Source: Roseibium limicola (GTDB lineage: Bacteria > Pseudomonadota > Alphaproteobacteria > Rhizobiales > Stappiaceae). From it: a stretch of 64,000 nt of DNA. The notes under the pieces are model-generated. The model was given only the letters and a program-made list of their open reading frames with translations. It was not told the DNA's origin and made no database searches. Of the stretch, positions 62,569 through 64,000 are shown piece by piece (positions within the stretch are counted from its first letter, which is position 1; each line of letters starts with the position of its first letter). The position numbers and the translations under genes are program-made. The stretch spans positions 372,001 to 436,000 of the forward strand of contig NZ_JAFLNF010000004.1 in assembly GCF_017313085.1 (NCBI RefSeq), in the 5' to 3' direction.

Positions 62569-63483
62569 ATGAGAAGCTTTTTCCGCTCTTTTCCCCTCTC
62601 CCGTTTCGGCAAGGGCTTGGCGGTCTTCATCGGCTGCACCACCCCCGCCCTGTGGTCGGGAGCCGTTTACGCCGACAGCTTTCAGGCCAGGGCTTTGCCA
62701 GGTGAAGTCGCAGCGGTGGAAGAAAGCTTGCAGGCTCGCGTCGGCGTTTCGGTCGTTGATGCCAAGGGCAGCAAACTCTGGCAGCACAATGCCGATCAGC
62801 GGTTTCCTTTCAACAGCACTTTCAAGGCCTTTGCCTGCGCGGCCCTGCTGTACAAGGCAGATCACAAGCTGGTGGATCTGCGCAGTGCGGTGAAGATCGA
62901 GGACGCGGATATTGTCCCCCATTCGCCTATCACCAAAAACCGGGTCGGCGGGCTCGGCATCACCCTGGACGGGCTGTGCAATGCGGCCATGACGGTCAGT
63001 GACAACACGGCGGCAAACATCATATTGGATGCGGTTGGCGGGCCTGAAGGCTTTACCGCTTTCATGCGGGACATCGGCGCGCAAAAGTCCCGGCTGGACC
63101 GAACCGAACCGGAGTTGAATGAAGCCCGTCCGGGAGATGAGCGTGACACAACCACGCCGTTGGAGTCCTCATCCACCCTGGCGCGTCTGGTGTTCGGCAA
63201 TGTGCTGGAACCGGCAACCACGGCCAAGATGACGGCCTGGCTGGTCGGCAACCAGGTGGCCGGCGATCTGGTGCGCGCTGGGGTTCCCAAGGGCTGGAAG
63301 GTTGGTGACCGGACCGGCGCTGGTGGATATGGATCCCGCTCGATCATTGCCGTGGTCTGGCCGCAAGACCATGTCCCAGTGGTCATCGCGATTTATCTGA
63401 CCGAGACCAAGGCCTCTTTCAAGCAACGCAACAAGGCGATTGCGCAAATCGCTGAAGCCTTGGCGAAAGACCTGCGCAACTGA
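62569..63483 (+). CDS. bla: Class A beta-lactamase, RTG (carbenicillinase-like) type
   Basis: A 304-residue periplasmic serine beta-lactamase with an N-terminal signal ending near GAVYADS. The active-site motifs are all present: STFK (S83-K86), SDN (144-146), EPELN (E180, the deacylating Glu equivalent to Ambler E166) and RTG (248-250) in DRTGAGGYGSR. Arg rather than Lys in the KTG position defines the small RTG group, which includes some carbenicillin-hydrolysing enzymes. The flanks show no integron or transposon, so it appears to be a resident chromosomal gene. It is divergent from the orphan gene. No ampR-like regulator is adjacent. Confidence 0.94.
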   Translation: MRSFFRSFPLSRFGKGLAVFIGCTTPALWSGAVYADSFQARALPGEVAAVEESLQARVGVSVVDAKGSKLWQHNADQRFPFNSTFKAFACAALLYKADHKLVDLRSAVKIEDADIVPHSPITKNRVGGLGITLDGLCNAAMTVSDNTAANIILDAVGGPEGFTAFMRDIGAQKSRLDRTEPELNEARPGDERDTTTPLESSSTLARLVFGNVLEPATTAKMTAWLVGNQVAGDLVRAGVPKGWKVGDRTGAGGYGSRSIIAVVWPQDHVPVVIAIYLTETKASFKQRNKAIAQIAEALAKDLRN

Positions 63484-63504
63484 CGGTCCATATCACGGCT
63501 TGGT

Positions 63505-64000
63505 TCAGGCGTGAGACGCCGCAAGCCGGGCCTTTGCCTTTGCCCATTGGCGCAAGGTCAGGGCAAAAATCAGCCCGGAAAGCGCCATCCCGGCACCGGC
63601 CAGTGCAACAGCCGGATAGCCGAGGCCGGCATCGATGACGCCCCCGCCGAGAGCCGCCCCGATGGCGTTGCCCAGATTGAAAGCACCCTGGTTCATGGCC
63701 GAGGCCAGGTTCGGGGCATCGGCGGCCTCTGTCACGACCTTCACCTGCAGGGGAGGAACCAGAGCGAAGGTGGCCATTCCCCAGAAGAAGATGATCGGCA
63801 CAACGGCCCAGGCAATGTCCATGGTGAAGGAAAACAGGACCAGAAGCACCGCGACGCTGAGAAGCGAACCGATCAACGTGCCGTCCATGGAAATGTCGGA
63901 CAGTCGACCACTCACCAGATTGCCGATGGCAAGTCCGGTGCCATAGACGACCAGCATGGCAGTGACGAAGCCAGCTGACGCCCCGGTTTCTTCCTTCAGG
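63505..64000 (-). CDS. MFS transporter, C-terminal part
   Basis: The C-terminal 164 codons of a major-facilitator transporter, open to the window edge. About five membrane helices are visible, including the mid-protein GNLVSGRLSD (motif A-like GxLxDR) and ALVPPLQVKVVTEAADAPNLASAMNQGAFNLGNAIGAALGG. The latter is characteristic of the AraJ/YdhP-like drug and sugar exporters. It ends in a short basic tail (WAKAKARLAASHA). It is convergent with the beta-lactamase gene, 22 bp apart. The substrate is unknown. Confidence 0.88.
   Translation of the reverse strand, partial: LKEETGASAGFVTAMLVVYGTGLAIGNLVSGRLSDISMDGTLIGSLLSVAVLLVLFSFTMDIAWAVVPIIFFWGMATFALVPPLQVKVVTEAADAPNLASAMNQGAFNLGNAIGAALGGGVIDAGLGYPAVALAGAGMALSGLIFALTLRQWAKAKARLAASHA

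Overview
The window is about 64 kb of GC-rich chromosomal DNA from an alphaproteobacterium. The most likely placement is Hyphomicrobiales (Rhizobiales), perhaps Stappiaceae-like. This rests on gene order and on lineage-typical small families (DUF6101, DUF4170, DUF2093, DUF983, a CoxF-like protein, IalB). The organism name is an inference; no 16S rRNA gene or tRNA gene is present. Almost everything is core, housekeeping-type DNA. I see no prophage, insertion sequence, conjugative module or CRISPR array.

Layout. 1-5.5 kb: the start of a HAD-family gene, divergent mutL, and a large ammonium-transporter/PAS/GGDEF/EAL fusion. 5.8-8.7 kb: tadA, and a pseudouridine synthase overlapping rsmD. 8.8-14.8 kb: an exported metallo-beta-lactamase-fold protein, a small conserved protein, a patatin phospholipase and a second GGDEF/EAL protein. 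15.3-18.5 kb: purD, ubiA and a DUF6101 gene. 18.8-26.9 kb: the envelope lipid cluster (pmbA, a CysQ-like phosphatase, DUF4170, a DUF374 acyltransferase, waaA, lpxK), a repeat island, DUF2093 and tldD. 26.9-30.9 kb: a frameshifted small membrane gene, arsC, a glutathione transferase and a K+/H+ antiporter. 30.9-38.8 kb: ialB divergent from the aa3 cytochrome oxidase and assembly operon (coxB, coxA, ctaB, coxF-like, ctaG, coxC, DUF983, SURF1). 39-48 kb: a peroxiredoxin, a DsbD-alpha-like exported protein, YqgE, then thrC, an M16 peptidase, an acetyltransferase and a third GGDEF/EAL protein. 48.7-52.1 kb: the minus-strand ispH-thrB-rnhA-diacylglycerol kinase operon, with 4-nt or shorter overlaps between its last three genes. 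52.3-58.9 kb: a lipoprotein gene, then a tandem glycine riboswitch and the glycine cleavage genes gcvT, gcvH, osmC, gcvPA and gcvPB. 59-64 kb: repeats, a structured non-coding block, tyrS behind a Tyr-rich leader peptide and attenuator, an orphan gene, a class A beta-lactamase of the RTG type and an MFS transporter cut by the window end.

The strongest regulatory finding is at 59.87-60.09 kb. A 21-codon leader ORF with a Tyr-Phe-Tyr-Tyr run is followed by a terminator whose 5' arm can pair instead with the end of the leader ORF. This is the architecture of ribosome-mediated attenuation, here placed before tyrS, with a promoter position that suggests a leaderless leader ORF. Other points of interest are the Amt-PAS-GGDEF-EAL fusion with an intact I-site, a perfect FNR/FixK-type box between ialB and the cox operon, a split P-protein in a glycine cleavage locus interrupted by osmC and repeats, and an eight-copy family of about 120-bp palindromic intergenic repeats.

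Start codons were chosen by ribosome-binding-site spacing, neighbour overlap and family length. Several genes appear to use GTG or TTG.
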